Below are positions 1-9,531 of a stretch of DNA of 64,000 nt, piece by piece. Numbering within the stretch: position 1 is the stretch's first letter; each line of letters opens with the position of its first letter. Origin of the DNA: JBOGOC01 sp050747525 (GTDB lineage Bacteria; Acidobacteriota; Polarisedimenticolia; JACPZX01; DASXTC01). The translations under genes were made by a program, and so were the position numbers. Under the pieces are notes generated by a model. The model did no database searches. It was not told the origin of the DNA and saw only the letters and a list, made by a program, of their open reading frames with translations. The stretch is taken from positions 1-64,000 of the forward strand of contig JBOGOC010000002.1 of NCBI GenBank assembly GCA_050747525.1. The letters run 5' to 3'.

Positions 1-1
1 C

Positions 2-1699
<1,698 letters not shown>

Positions 1700-1811
1700 T
1701 CCCGCGCCCCCGGTCGGATCTCACGGTCTCGGCCGGCCGGCTCGATCGAGTCTCAGGTCGAGACCACCCCGGCTCGCCCCCTGCTACGATGAACTCGACG
1801 TAAATCGGCTT

Positions 1812-1834
1812 AAGTTTCTGTTATACAAAGACTT
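1812..1834. promoter_or_regulatory. Candidate activator-binding inverted repeat
   Basis: AAGTTTCTG and CAAAGACTT flank a 5-nt TTATA spacer and pair at 7 of 9 positions. The repeat sits in an unusually AT-rich patch about 65-70 bp upstream of the start point predicted from the sigma-54 promoter at 1865-1880, a typical distance for an upstream activating site. Binding by the adjacent activator is inferred only. Confidence 0.35.
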
Positions 1835-1864
1835 GACTGAGTATCTACGCGCCGTGAACCAGGC

Positions 1865-1880
1865 TGGCACGCCTCATGCT
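1865..1880 (+). promoter_or_regulatory. Sigma-54 (-24/-12) promoter
   Basis: TGGCACGCCTCATGCT matches the sigma-54 consensus TGGCACRNNNNTTGCW at every defined position except one (A for the first T of TTGC), with the GG and GC dinucleotides correctly spaced. It lies 77 bp upstream of the GVGGC peptide start codon and directly downstream of a sigma-54 activator gene. Confidence 0.75.
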
Positions 1881-1956
1881 ATGTACGTTGTCGAAACTGG
1901 GGCAAGAGAAGTCAACCGGGCACCACACAGGGAAGTACACAGGGGGGGTTGGTCAA

Positions 1957-2286
1957 ATGAAGAAGGTGGCGGCACTGGCAATCGTGGCGTTGGTGGCGGT
2001 GGCGGCGAGCCAGCCGTCCGTGGCGGGCGTTGGTGGATGCAGCCCGCGTGCGGGCGTCGGAGGCTGCTGGCAGCTCACGGCATCGAATCCTCAGCCCAGG
2101 ACTCTGACCGTTGTCGACTCGCTGCGGGGCGCGATCCCTGCCGAGGTTCTGGCCATGCTGAGGGCCCTGCTCCAGGAGAAGAGCACCAGTGACCGGCCTC
2201 CGGTGATCGAGACGCCGCAGTCGGTGACCACCGCCGGCGTGGGCGGCTGCTTCCCGCGCCCGGGCGTCGGGGGTTGCTGGCTGTAA
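1957..2286 (+). CDS. Small secreted protein with duplicated GVGGC cysteine motif
   Basis: A 109-residue protein I do not recognise. The ATG at 1957 is chosen over upstream in-frame ATGs because it follows a purine-rich AGGGGGGG and opens a textbook signal peptide (MKKVAALAIVALVAVAASQPSVAG). The predicted mature protein carries GVGGCSPRAGVGGCW at its N-terminus and GVGGCFPRPGVGGCW at its extreme C-terminus, joined by about 55 ordinary residues with one likely amphipathic helix (EVLAMLRALLQEK). Its only four cysteines are in these motifs. It stands alone between a sigma-54 promoter and a strong terminator, so it is a single-gene transcript probably switched on by the upstream activator. Disulfide bonding, metal binding or processing are all possible; nothing in the sequence decides between them. 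Confidence 0.8.
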   Translation: MKKVAALAIVALVAVAASQPSVAGVGGCSPRAGVGGCWQLTASNPQPRTLTVVDSLRGAIPAEVLAMLRALLQEKSTSDRPPVIETPQSVTTAGVGGCFPRPGVGGCWL

Positions 2287-2309
2287 GACCTGACAAGAGA
2301 TCTTTCCAA

Positions 2310-2339
2310 GGGGCGCCCCGCAAGCGCCCCTTTTTTTTT
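2310..2339 (+). terminator. Intrinsic terminator after the GVGGC peptide gene
   Basis: A perfect 7-bp stem (GGGGCGC / GCGCCCC) with loop CCCGCAA is followed immediately by nine T residues. It lies 24 bp after the peptide stop codon and is the clearest rho-independent terminator I saw in the window. Confidence 0.93.
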
Positions 2340-2376
2340 GTGGAACCGCAGGGACACTTCGCCGTACGTTGACACC

Positions 2377-3111
2377 ATGAAGGGGCACTCGATCCGGCTC
2401 CTGCTGACTTCCATTCTTGCCGGGGCCGCCGCCGCGGCGACATCCCTGCCCGCCGCGCCCCGGCAATCCCCCGCACCGGGCGCCGCCTCCACGGGCGGCC
2501 GTCCGGGCGGTCACGAAGTGGTGATCCTGGCGCATGGCATGGGCCGGACCCGTTTCTCCATGGCCTCGCTGGCCACAGCCCTCGAGCACGAAGGGTTCGA
2601 GATCGTCAATTACGGGTATCCCAGCCGCAGCGACTCCATTGCCAGACTCGCCCAGGGGCTGGCCAGCCGTGTCCAGAAAGAGGAAGCCCGTCCCGAGGTC
2701 ACGAGCGTTCATCTGGTAGGCCACAGCCTGGGAAACATCCTGATCCGCTGGGTGATCGCCAACCGCCGCCCGGCAAAGCTGGGACGCATCGTCATGCTGG
2801 CCCCTCCCAACCGGGGCTCGCACCGCGCGGACCTGGCGGCCCCATGGTTCTCGTGGCTGTCGGCTCCCCTGCCCGAGCTCACCACGTGGGACACCAGCAC
2901 GGTGAACACCATTCCCACGCCCGCCGACGTGCCCATCGGCATCATCGCCGGCTCGCACGACGGCACGGTCCCCGTGACGCAGACCTTCCTCGAGGCGCCC
3001 TGCCTGTGCGACCACGTGGTGGTCCCGTCGGGGCACACCTTCATCATGCGCCACCAGCTGGTGCACCGCCTCACCACCGACTATCTCAAGAGCGGGTCGT
3101 TCTTCGACTGA
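2377..3111 (+). CDS. Secreted alpha/beta-hydrolase lipase or esterase
   Basis: A 244-residue alpha/beta-hydrolase of the lipase/PGAP1-like type. The ATG at 2377 is chosen because it starts a signal peptide (MKGHSIRLLLTSILAGAAAAATSLPA); an earlier in-frame start lies on the terminator's edge. The oxyanion strand VVILAHGMGRTRFSM is followed by the nucleophile elbow GHSLG (Ser117). The likely acid is the Asp of GSHDGTVPV and the likely base the His of PSGHTFIM. The order strand, elbow, HDG, GH fits bacterial triacylglycerol lipases. It probably hydrolyses an ester outside the cytoplasm; the substrate is not evident. It abuts the convergent sigma-54 activator gene with a 6-bp gap. Confidence 0.8.
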   Translation: MKGHSIRLLLTSILAGAAAAATSLPAAPRQSPAPGAASTGGRPGGHEVVILAHGMGRTRFSMASLATALEHEGFEIVNYGYPSRSDSIARLAQGLASRVQKEEARPEVTSVHLVGHSLGNILIRWVIANRRPAKLGRIVMLAPPNRGSHRADLAAPWFSWLSAPLPELTTWDTSTVNTIPTPADVPIGIIAGSHDGTVPVTQTFLEAPCLCDHVVVPSGHTFIMRHQLVHRLTTDYLKSGSFFD

Positions 3112-3117
3112 GCGGCG

Positions 3118-4083
<966 letters not shown>

Positions 4084-4387
4084 TTCCCTGAGCCTCCTCC
4101 CGAAACCTTCCGCGCCTCAGGTCCTAGCAGCGAGCATGCCCGCGGACCGCGTGACACACGGGTGTGGAGGCGCGCGTGGGGCTCGTCTTCAAGCCTCTGT
4201 CACTGAACGGGTTGGAGGCGCGGCCCATTCGAGCGTGGGCCCGGACAGATCTGTAACACTCCCTGTCACAGCTTCCGACCCGGACCTCCCCCGGACCTAA
4301 ACGCCGGCTCACCCGCTTCTCAACGTTTCGGTGCGGCGACCTGTATCAGCAGCCGAGACCGGTACGTTTTTCATGGGGAGGTTCACG
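4084..4387. other. Divergent intergenic region
   Basis: This 304-bp region separates the sensorless activator from the TonB-domain gene. It holds the inverted repeat at 4251-4271 and further CTGTCAC/GTGACA half-sites near 4151 and 4197. No convincing -24/-12 match and no small ORF was seen. Confidence 0.6.
4251..4271. promoter_or_regulatory. Palindromic operator candidate CTGTAACA-N5-TGTCACAG
   Basis: Two 8-bp arms matching at 7 of 8 positions are separated by CTCCC. The palindrome lies in the divergent region between the sensorless activator and the TonB-domain gene, 117 bp upstream of the latter's ATG. NtrC-type activators often bind dyads with TGT/ACA ends, which these arms have. Related half-sites occur nearby. 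Confidence 0.4.
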
Positions 4388-5107
4388 ATGAAAGGGCTCC
4401 GTGAGTCCGCCGTGAGTGGCTCCGTCATTCTTCATGGCGGGGCGATTCTCATCCTGATAGCCGCGTCCTATTTGCGTGTGGAGGCCCTGACCGAAACCGC
4501 GAAGCAGCCGGCACCCCTGCGTTTCATCCCCCCGGCCGCTGCAGCCCCCGCCGCAGCGCCTCGACCGCCAGGTCGGCCGGCTGCTGCCAGGGTCGAGCCC
4601 GTGAGGGAAAAGGAACCGATCCAGCCGCCACAGGTTTCCGACGAGCCATTCGCGGACCCGGAGGATCAGGAAGTCGTTCAGGGATTCCCGGGCGGGATGG
4701 AGGGGGGAATTGAAGGGGGCGCAACGGGCGGCCATTCGCAGGGAGCGATGGGAGGTCTCCCCGGTGGAGAGGGAGCCGCCGTGGATGGCGGCCTGCCCGG
4801 CGCGTGGTCGGATGAGGACGTCCCCGTCTATCTCACCGGCGAGGTGAGGCCGCCCCAGCGCACGACCTTCGTGAAGCCCGAATACCCCGAGATCGCCCGC
4901 AGGGCCCGCGCGGAAGGCAAGGTCATCCTGGAGATCGTCGTTGGCAGGACGGGAGAGGTCGAGTCTGTGAGGGTCCTCAGATCTCAGCCTCTGTTCGATC
5001 AGGCGGCCATCGAGGCCGTGGCCAGGTGGAGGTACAACCCGGCCCTTCAGAGCGGGCAGCCGGTCCGTGTGTACCTGACGGTCATTGTGGAGTTCGGGCT
5101 CAATTGA
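4388..5107 (+). CDS. TonB-family protein (energy transducer-like)
   Basis: A 239-residue protein starting at the ATG preceded by GGGGAGG five bases upstream. One hydrophobic segment near the N-terminus (SVILHGGAILILIAASYL) would anchor it in the inner membrane. A Pro/Ala-rich periplasmic linker follows, then a Gly-rich stretch (GFPGGMEGGIEGGATGG), then a TonB C-terminal domain with the family signature VILEIVVGRTGEVESVRVLRSQPLFDQAAIEAVARWRY. TonB proteins couple the proton-motive force to outer-membrane receptors through ExbB/ExbD. No exbB, exbD or receptor gene is nearby, so the partner is unknown. The Gly-rich insert is unusual. Confidence 0.85.
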   Translation: MKGLRESAVSGSVILHGGAILILIAASYLRVEALTETAKQPAPLRFIPPAAAAPAAAPRPPGRPAAARVEPVREKEPIQPPQVSDEPFADPEDQEVVQGFPGGMEGGIEGGATGGHSQGAMGGLPGGEGAAVDGGLPGAWSDEDVPVYLTGEVRPPQRTTFVKPEYPEIARRARAEGKVILEIVVGRTGEVESVRVLRSQPLFDQAAIEAVARWRYNPALQSGQPVRVYLTVIVEFGLN

Positions 5108-5203
5108 TCGGCCGCACGCGGCTCCCCACGCGGGTCCCGCCGTGCTATGGTGAGGAACATCCCGCCCCGCACATGTCTGCCATTTTGTCTGTGGAGGCCG
5201 TCT

Positions 5204-5545
5204 ATGGCACGCACGTCCGTCGCCCGGGAAATCCTGACAATCCGCCGTTCCTTCGCCCAGCTCGCTGCGGCGTTCGAACGGATCGGCCCCGTGCTCACCG
5301 AGCGCGAGACCGAGGTCCTCGAGGCCCGCAAGGCCATGCGTCCCAGGAGAGTGTTGAAGCTCTCGGCGAAGCGGCGCGCGAACCTCGAGGTCCAGGGGAA
5401 GTACATGGGAACGATGCGTGGCCTCAAGCCGGCTCAGAGGGCCGTCATCAAGAAGATCCGGCTCGAAGAAGGGATCGCGGCCGCGATCAAGGAGGCCCAG
5501 AGGCTGGCTCGGCGTGACGACTTCACAATGACCCAGGTTGGATAG
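5204..5545 (+). CDS. Small basic conserved protein (QGKYMG family), copy 1
   Basis: A 113-residue basic protein starting at the ATG preceded by GGAGG (MARTSVAREILTIRRSF). The C-terminal half has the block VQGKYMGTMRGLKPAQRAVI followed by KKIRLEEGIAAAIKEA. The protein encoded at 8865-9188 on the other strand carries the same block (LQGKYMGMMRGMRPAGRARI, KKIRAMRGIEAAIAAAE), so the two are paralogues 3.3 kb apart. No signal peptide or membrane helix is present. The net positive charge suggests nucleic-acid or ribosome contact, but I recognise no named domain. Its stop codon overlaps the TTG start of the next gene by 8 bases, implying coupled translation. Confidence 0.75.
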   Translation: MARTSVAREILTIRRSFAQLAAAFERIGPVLTERETEVLEARKAMRPRRVLKLSAKRRANLEVQGKYMGTMRGLKPAQRAVIKKIRLEEGIAAAIKEAQRLARRDDFTMTQVG

Positions 5546-5936
5546 CCATAGCGTCCACGACTTGCTCGCGTCCCTGGTGGACGGCTGGAACCGGAGGGAC
5601 TGGCAGGCCTTCGCCAGCTGCTTCGCGGACCAGGCCGATTACGTGACGGGCGAGGGAGTGCGCTGGTCGGGCAGGTCCGCCATCCGGCAGGGCATGGAAG
5701 ATCTGTTCGCGTCCGGCGGGACCGGCGGGAAAGCTTCGATCACCCGGAAAACCCTCAGGGAGCTCCGGCCCGGGATCGCGGTGGCCCATCTGCACTGGCA
5801 GCTCGTGGATGGCGCCGGAAGTCCGGACGGAACGGCCCTGCCGGGGCAGGGCGTGTCCGTCTTCGTGCTGGCGCTCCACGGTGACCGGTGGCTGATCGAG
5901 GCGGCCCAGAACACCGACGGCGCGCCGGCCGGTTGA
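5538..5936 (+). CDS. SnoaL/NTF2-like (DUF4440-type) protein
   Basis: A 132-residue protein with the cone-fold pattern of the SgcJ/SnoaL/NTF2-like superfamily: an N-terminal helix (VHDLLASLVDGWNRRDWQAFASCFADQADYV), a central WSGRSAIRQGMEDLF helix and C-terminal strands (IAVAHLHWQLVDG, GVSVFVLALHGDRWLIEAAQNTD). The start is a TTG overlapping the previous stop; the next in-frame triplets upstream lead into a stop, so no ATG is available. Family members are small enzymes or ligand-binding proteins acting on varied substrates, and the substrate here is unknown. Coupling to the basic protein may be positional only. Confidence 0.8.
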   Translation: MDSHSVHDLLASLVDGWNRRDWQAFASCFADQADYVTGEGVRWSGRSAIRQGMEDLFASGGTGGKASITRKTLRELRPGIAVAHLHWQLVDGAGSPDGTALPGQGVSVFVLALHGDRWLIEAAQNTDGAPAG

Positions 5937-6065
5937 TCAGCGGGGTCGCCGGCCCGGAGGCTTGACGCGTGGCCGAGGGAGCTTGACGACGGGCGTACGC
6001 ACGCGCAGCTTCTCGATGCCCGGAGCCCGCTGGCGGGGACGCCTCTTGTGGTGATCGGACTTCAT
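5937..6065 (-). CDS. Putative 42-residue Arg/Pro-rich basic peptide
   Basis: A short open frame beginning MKSDHHKRRPRQRAPGIEKL and continuing RVRTPVVKLPRPRVKPPGRRPR, with no acidic run and strong GC bias at third codon positions. An in-frame ATG three codons earlier (6074) would add MQG. It lies tail-to-tail with the NTF2-like gene, with no bases between the two stop codons. It is too short to prove by itself, has no clear ribosome-binding site, and could be chance coding in GC-rich DNA. Confidence 0.3.
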   Translation of the reverse strand: MKSDHHKRRPRQRAPGIEKLRVRTPVVKLPRPRVKPPGRRPR

Positions 6066-6269
6066 GCCTTGCATGATTCCAAGGCGCGAGGCGTAGAGTC
6101 AAGAACATGACCACCTTCGCCGCCACGACCGGCGCGGACGGAGAGCGGCATCCGCTCACCTGCCTGTTGCTCTTCCCCCCTCGTTCGTGATACTCAGGAC
6201 ATGTTCGGCCGGCGGCGCATGGGGGCGCCGCGGGCCCGTCTGCGACGAGGGAAAGCGAGGGACATGGTG

Positions 6270-7412
6270 ATGAGGCGCGGATCCGAGGCATTGGCGTTCA
6301 CGGGGATTCTGCTGGTGGCGGCGGCCTGCGGGTCGCAACAGGGAGGAGCGGGCGGCCCCCTTCCCAAGGGTGTCACGTGGGCGCACCACATGGGAGGCGC
6401 CATCACCTCGCGGCCCACGGTGATGGGTGACAAGCTTCTGGTGGCCTCGGCAAACGGAAGCCTGCAGATGCTGTCGCGAAAAGATGGCAGCGTGAAGTGG
6501 TCCTACGACGCCCGCACCGACGCGCCGGAGGCCGCCTTCCATCACCGGCCGGTCCTCGTCGATGGCCTGATCCTCAACGCCACCGAGGCCAAGGGATCGG
6601 GCCACGTCTACGCCTTCGACGCCTCCTCGGGGAAGGTGGTCTGGAAGCACGCGCTGGGAGCCGATCCCAACAGCGGTGCCGGCGGCTCGGTCACGGACGT
6701 GATCCAGCGCGACGGCCACGTGTACGCCATCGGCCTGGACGGCATGATGGTGTGCCTCGATCTCAAGAGCGGGAACAAGATCTGGGAGGCCGGTCCCGTG
6801 GAGACGCGGATCGCGCCGGCCGCCGGACCGACGTACGTCTACGCCGCCGTGGGCATGACGCACATGCACGGACTCGACCCGATGACGGGAGCCACCGCGT
6901 GGGACGCCGATCTCAACGCCGTGGTCACGACCGGGCTTCTGGCCCATGGTGAAGAGGTGTACGCCGGGACCTCTCCCTTCCGCATGTTCCGCATCGACGG
7001 GAAGACGGGGGCCGTCCTGGTGAAGATGGCCCTGCAGGGGAAGCCCGTGTACAACCCCATCATCTCCAATGGCGCCGTGTCGGTCTTCCTGCGCGACGCC
7101 AACGGCATCGGCGACACGGCCAACACGATCATCTCCCTGGACGCAGGCCTGAGCAAGATCCTCTGGGGCCGCAAGGCGGCCGGGGAGTGGACGTCGCGCA
7201 ATCCCCAGATCTACGAGGACGTGGTCCTGGCCGGCGACAATGCCGGAGAGCTTTTCGCCTACGGGCAGGCCGACGGCATGAAGAAATGGAGCTTCAAGAT
7301 GAATCAGGGGCTGGGGGCCATCGGCACGTCCGACGAGATGCTGTACGTGGGCACGCTGGAAGGATTGGTGTACGCCTTCCAGCCCCCGGGCAAGGGGTCG
7401 GCCGGCCTCTGA
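6270..7412 (+). CDS. PQQ-like beta-propeller lipoprotein (BamB-like)
   Basis: A 380-residue protein with a lipoprotein signal peptide (MRRGSEALAFTGILLVAAAC, acceptor Cys20). The ATG at 6270 fits best with the GCGAGG nine bases upstream; ATG 6264 is possible. The mature part consists of repeated PQQ-type blades, each around a G-x-V-x-W core: KDGSVKWSYDAR, ASSGKVVWKHALG, LKSGNKIWEAGPV, PMTGATAWDADL, DAGLSKILWGRKA, ADGMKKWSFKM. Such eight-bladed propellers form BamB-like scaffolds or quinoprotein cores. No dehydrogenase active-site region is visible, so a scaffold or assembly role at the membrane is more likely. The stop lies 3 bp from that of the convergent small membrane gene. Confidence 0.82.
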   Translation: MRRGSEALAFTGILLVAAACGSQQGGAGGPLPKGVTWAHHMGGAITSRPTVMGDKLLVASANGSLQMLSRKDGSVKWSYDARTDAPEAAFHHRPVLVDGLILNATEAKGSGHVYAFDASSGKVVWKHALGADPNSGAGGSVTDVIQRDGHVYAIGLDGMMVCLDLKSGNKIWEAGPVETRIAPAAGPTYVYAAVGMTHMHGLDPMTGATAWDADLNAVVTTGLLAHGEEVYAGTSPFRMFRIDGKTGAVLVKMALQGKPVYNPIISNGAVSVFLRDANGIGDTANTIISLDAGLSKILWGRKAAGEWTSRNPQIYEDVVLAGDNAGELFAYGQADGMKKWSFKMNQGLGAIGTSDEMLYVGTLEGLVYAFQPPGKGSAGL

Positions 7413-7415
7413 GGC

Positions 7416-7622
7416 TCAGGGGCCGGACGCCCCCGCGCCGCGCATCTTCAGCAGGGCGCCCACGATGAGGGCTATACCCACGATGATGGGGAACAGCGGC
7501 CAGATGACATCCATGTCGGGGATGATGCCCAGGTTGTGCAGCAGAAAGAGGGTCCCCACCCCCAGCACGATGAGACCACCGATGAGCATCCCCCGTGCGT
7601 CCTCGCGTTTCGTGTCCTGCAT
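7416..7622 (-). CDS. Small two-helix membrane protein (DUF5668/LiaI-LiaF-like)
   Basis: A 68-residue protein made of two hydrophobic segments (MLIGGLIVLGVGTLFLLHNL and VIWPLFPIIVGIALIVGALL) joined by GIIPDMD, the hairpin typical of the LiaI/LiaF-like transmembrane (DUF5668) family. The short N-terminus (MQDTKREDARG) is charged and probably cytoplasmic. Proteins of this type are often linked to envelope-stress sensing. No partner regulator is adjacent, so no specific role is claimed. Confidence 0.75.
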   Translation of the reverse strand: MQDTKREDARGMLIGGLIVLGVGTLFLLHNLGIIPDMDVIWPLFPIIVGIALIVGALLKMRGAGASGP

Positions 7623-7661
7623 CGCGCCTCCTCCGGCCGGCCGCGGGCCGGCGCATGGCCG

Positions 7662-8276
7662 ATGATTTCACGACGGGCCTTCGCCGCGCAAGCCGTGGGG
7701 CCGTTTCTCCTCTGGGCGCTGGCCGCAGCCTCCGGGCAGGACGCTCCGAAAACCCCCATCGAGATCATCGCGGAAAAGCAGGAAGCGCTCGGCTTCGTCC
7801 AGCCGAAGCCGGTGGCCCCCACGACCCTGATTCCGCCGGCACCATCGATGTCCGGCAGGGAGTCCCGGGGCCGGCCTTTCTGAACCAGACGGTTGCCATC
7901 AAGGAGATCGAGGCCCGCTTCCCGGATGCGACCTTCGGCCCCACCGGAGGCCTCGACCCGAAAGGGCGGATCGGGAGTCCTTGGAACCGTGGAAGTTCTC
8001 CCGGAGAATGAGGGTGTTCGCCTCCTCAGGCTCCACTCCTTCATGAAGACATCCCCCTTGCAGACCGTGGAAGGCATCGGCGGGAAAAGCACCTGCGAGG
8101 AGGTGCGCGCTGCCTACGGAACCCCGGCCAGGAGCCAGGGAAAGCCAGGCTCGGAATCGCTGGCGTACCAGTTCGGCGGGACGACCGCCTACTTCCAAAG
8201 CGAGGAAGGGCACCTGAGCCATCTGATCGTCGGCGACGAGACCGACCGTCTCAGACAGCTGGAGTCCGAGCCGTGA
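7662..8276 (+). pseudogene. Secreted protein gene with two compensating frameshifts
   Basis: The start reads MISRRAFAAQAVGPFLLWAL, a signal-peptide-like N-terminus, continuing SGQDAPKTPIEIIAEKQEAL. Near 7840 good coding sense jumps frame (IDVRQGVPGPAFLNQTVAIK then EIEARFPDATFGPTGGLDPK), and near 7970 it returns to the first frame (GVLGTVEVLPENEGVRLLRL through to a C-terminus ending LRQLESEP). The abandoned stretches give low-complexity Arg/Pro text and the first hits a stop at 7881-7883. GC-rich third positions track the switched frame. Two opposite indels are the simplest explanation, either real decay or sequencing errors. The C-terminal part (STCEEVRAAYG, YQFGGTTAYFQSEEGHLSHL) looks like a small periplasmic beta domain. 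The last 26 bases overlap the convergent glycosylase gene. Confidence 0.6.
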
Positions 8277-8868
8277 TGCGGGTCCGTAAGGCGTAGGGCG
8301 AATCCCGGACGACGAACCGCCAGGGGAGCTCGGCCGCCTTGCGGATGCCGATGCGAGGGGTGGCCAGCCAAGCCGCCGCAGGCTGGCCGTCATCTTCTAT
8401 CCACAGCGGCTCGCACGTGAGGTCGCGGCCGTAGCACGCGCGATCGATCCCCATCGCCTGGGCCAGCTTCCCCGGCCCCGATGCCAGCTGGGCCAGCTCC
8501 GGGCGGCGGCGGCGCCGCCTCATGGCCAGGATCCCCTCGAGCGGCTCCAGGGCGCGGATGAGCACCCCCGAGCCGATCCCTTCGCGGTCGGTCACCACGT
8601 TCATGCACCAGTGGTTGCCGTAGGTGAAGTAGACGTACGCGTGGCCGGGGGGGCCGAACATTGCGCGGTTGCGCGGCGTGGGGCCCATGTGGGAATGGGA
8701 CGCCGGATCGTCCGCTCCCATGTAGGCCTCGACTTCCAGGATCCTGCCCGCGGTGAGGACGCCACGGCGGCGATGACACAGCACCTTGCCCAGCAGGCGC
8801 GGCGCCACCTCGAGGGCCGTGGCCGCATAGAACGATCGATTGAGGATGGCCGCCCGGCTGGCCGTCAC
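8251..8868 (-). CDS. 3-methyladenine DNA glycosylase, AAG/MPG type
   Basis: A 205-residue member of the alkyladenine DNA glycosylase family, which excises alkylated and deaminated purines in base-excision repair. It keeps the diagnostic blocks NRSFYAATALEVAPRLLGK, RILEVEAYMGADDPASHSHM (with the catalytic Glu), GHAYVYFTYGNHWCMNVV, SGVLIRALEP and LASGPGKLAQAMGI. The length fits bacterial MPG proteins. The frame runs far upstream, but that part is the shadow of the preceding gene. The real start is the GTG at 8868, which overlaps the preceding TGA as GTGA, so translation is coupled to the small basic protein gene. Confidence 0.9.
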   Translation of the reverse strand: MTASRAAILNRSFYAATALEVAPRLLGKVLCHRRRGVLTAGRILEVEAYMGADDPASHSHMGPTPRNRAMFGPPGHAYVYFTYGNHWCMNVVTDREGIGSGVLIRALEPLEGILAMRRRRRRPELAQLASGPGKLAQAMGIDRACYGRDLTCEPLWIEDDGQPAAAWLATPRIGIRKAAELPWRFVVRDSPYALRTRITARTPAV

Positions 8869-9188
8869 GATTCCGAGGAAAGCCTTTCGGCCGCGGCGAT
8901 GGCGGCCTCGATCCCTCTCATGGCCCGGATCTTCTTGATGCGCGCGCGACCCGCGGGCCGCATGCCCCGCATCATTCCCATGTACTTGCCCTGCAGCTTG
9001 AGCGCCGCGCGGCGACGTGCCGTGAGCCGCGGCTTTCTCCGCGCAGTCCGCACGAGGACGGCCCCATGGTGCCCGCCCGCCCCGTTCACCATGAGCGGGG
9101 TGATGCGCTCGAACGAGAGCGCGAGCCGGGTGAAGGAGTCGCCGATGGTGGCCAGCTCCCTCGCCAGGACGCTGTGTTGTCGAGGCAT
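8865..9188 (-). CDS. Small basic conserved protein (QGKYMG family), copy 2
   Basis: A 107-residue basic protein, paralogous to the one at 5204-5545. The ATG at 9188 follows GGAGGAGA; an upstream TTG is less likely. The N-terminal half (ARELATIGDSFTRLALSFER) aligns with the other copy's SFAQLAAAFERIGPVL. The conserved C-terminal block is LKLQGKYMGMMRGMRPAGRA followed by RIKKIRAMRGIEAAIAAAE. It is coupled by a GTGA junction to the DNA glycosylase, hinting at nucleic-acid metabolism, but no catalytic motif is visible. Function unknown. Confidence 0.75.
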   Translation of the reverse strand: MPRQHSVLARELATIGDSFTRLALSFERITPLMVNGAGGHHGAVLVRTARRKPRLTARRRAALKLQGKYMGMMRGMRPAGRARIKKIRAMRGIEAAIAAAERLSSES

Positions 9189-9213
9189 TGTTCTCCTCCA
9201 CAAAGTGAATGTG

Positions 9214-9417
9214 CTACCAGCGACGCAGTCTCGAAGCTCCGAGATCCAGCCATCCGCTCAGCACCACACGGTACTCCCCCGTCTGAGGATCGACGGATTC
9301 CAGGCTCACGCGAGAGCTGGTCGAGTTCAGGATGACGTCGCCCAGCTTGGCGTACAGGAGTCTGGGTGAGGGCATTTTCTCCAGCGACTGAAAGTCCTCG
9401 ATATAGAACCTGGGCAT
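9214..9417 (-). CDS. Hypothetical 67-residue protein
   Basis: A short protein (MPRFYIEDFQSLEKMPSPRL and onward) whose ATG follows GAGGAG with a 6-base spacer. Downstream residues alternate as in a small beta-sheet (KLGDVILNSTSSRVSLESVD, GEYRVVLSGWLDLGASRL). There is no signal peptide or membrane segment. An upstream ATG at 9465 would add MDDEESVIDVTHEERD but has a poorer ribosome-binding context. I do not recognise the family. Confidence 0.6.
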   Translation of the reverse strand: MPRFYIEDFQSLEKMPSPRLLYAKLGDVILNSTSSRVSLESVDPQTGEYRVVLSGWLDLGASRLRRW

Positions 9418-9531
9418 GTCGCGCTCCTCATGTGTGACGTCAATGACGGATTCCTCATCATCCATCAGTCATGAGTCGGCGTCAATCGAAGGACTCACGA
9501 AGGTCCCTAAGGGAATTCCCTAGACTCGACC

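Noticed and set aside
1725..1765. GGTCTCG/CGAGACC inverted repeat after the first activator gene
   Set aside because: Only 7 bp of stem with a 27-nt loop and no T run; too weak to call a terminator.
1833..1861. TTGACT as a sigma-70 -35 box for the GVGGC peptide
   Set aside because: No -10 hexamer occurs at 16-18 bp, and the sigma-54 element just downstream is a far better match.
8869..9201. N-terminal extension of the DNA glycosylase frame
   Set aside because: The extension is the out-of-frame shadow of the basic protein gene; the glycosylase family begins at the GTGA junction.
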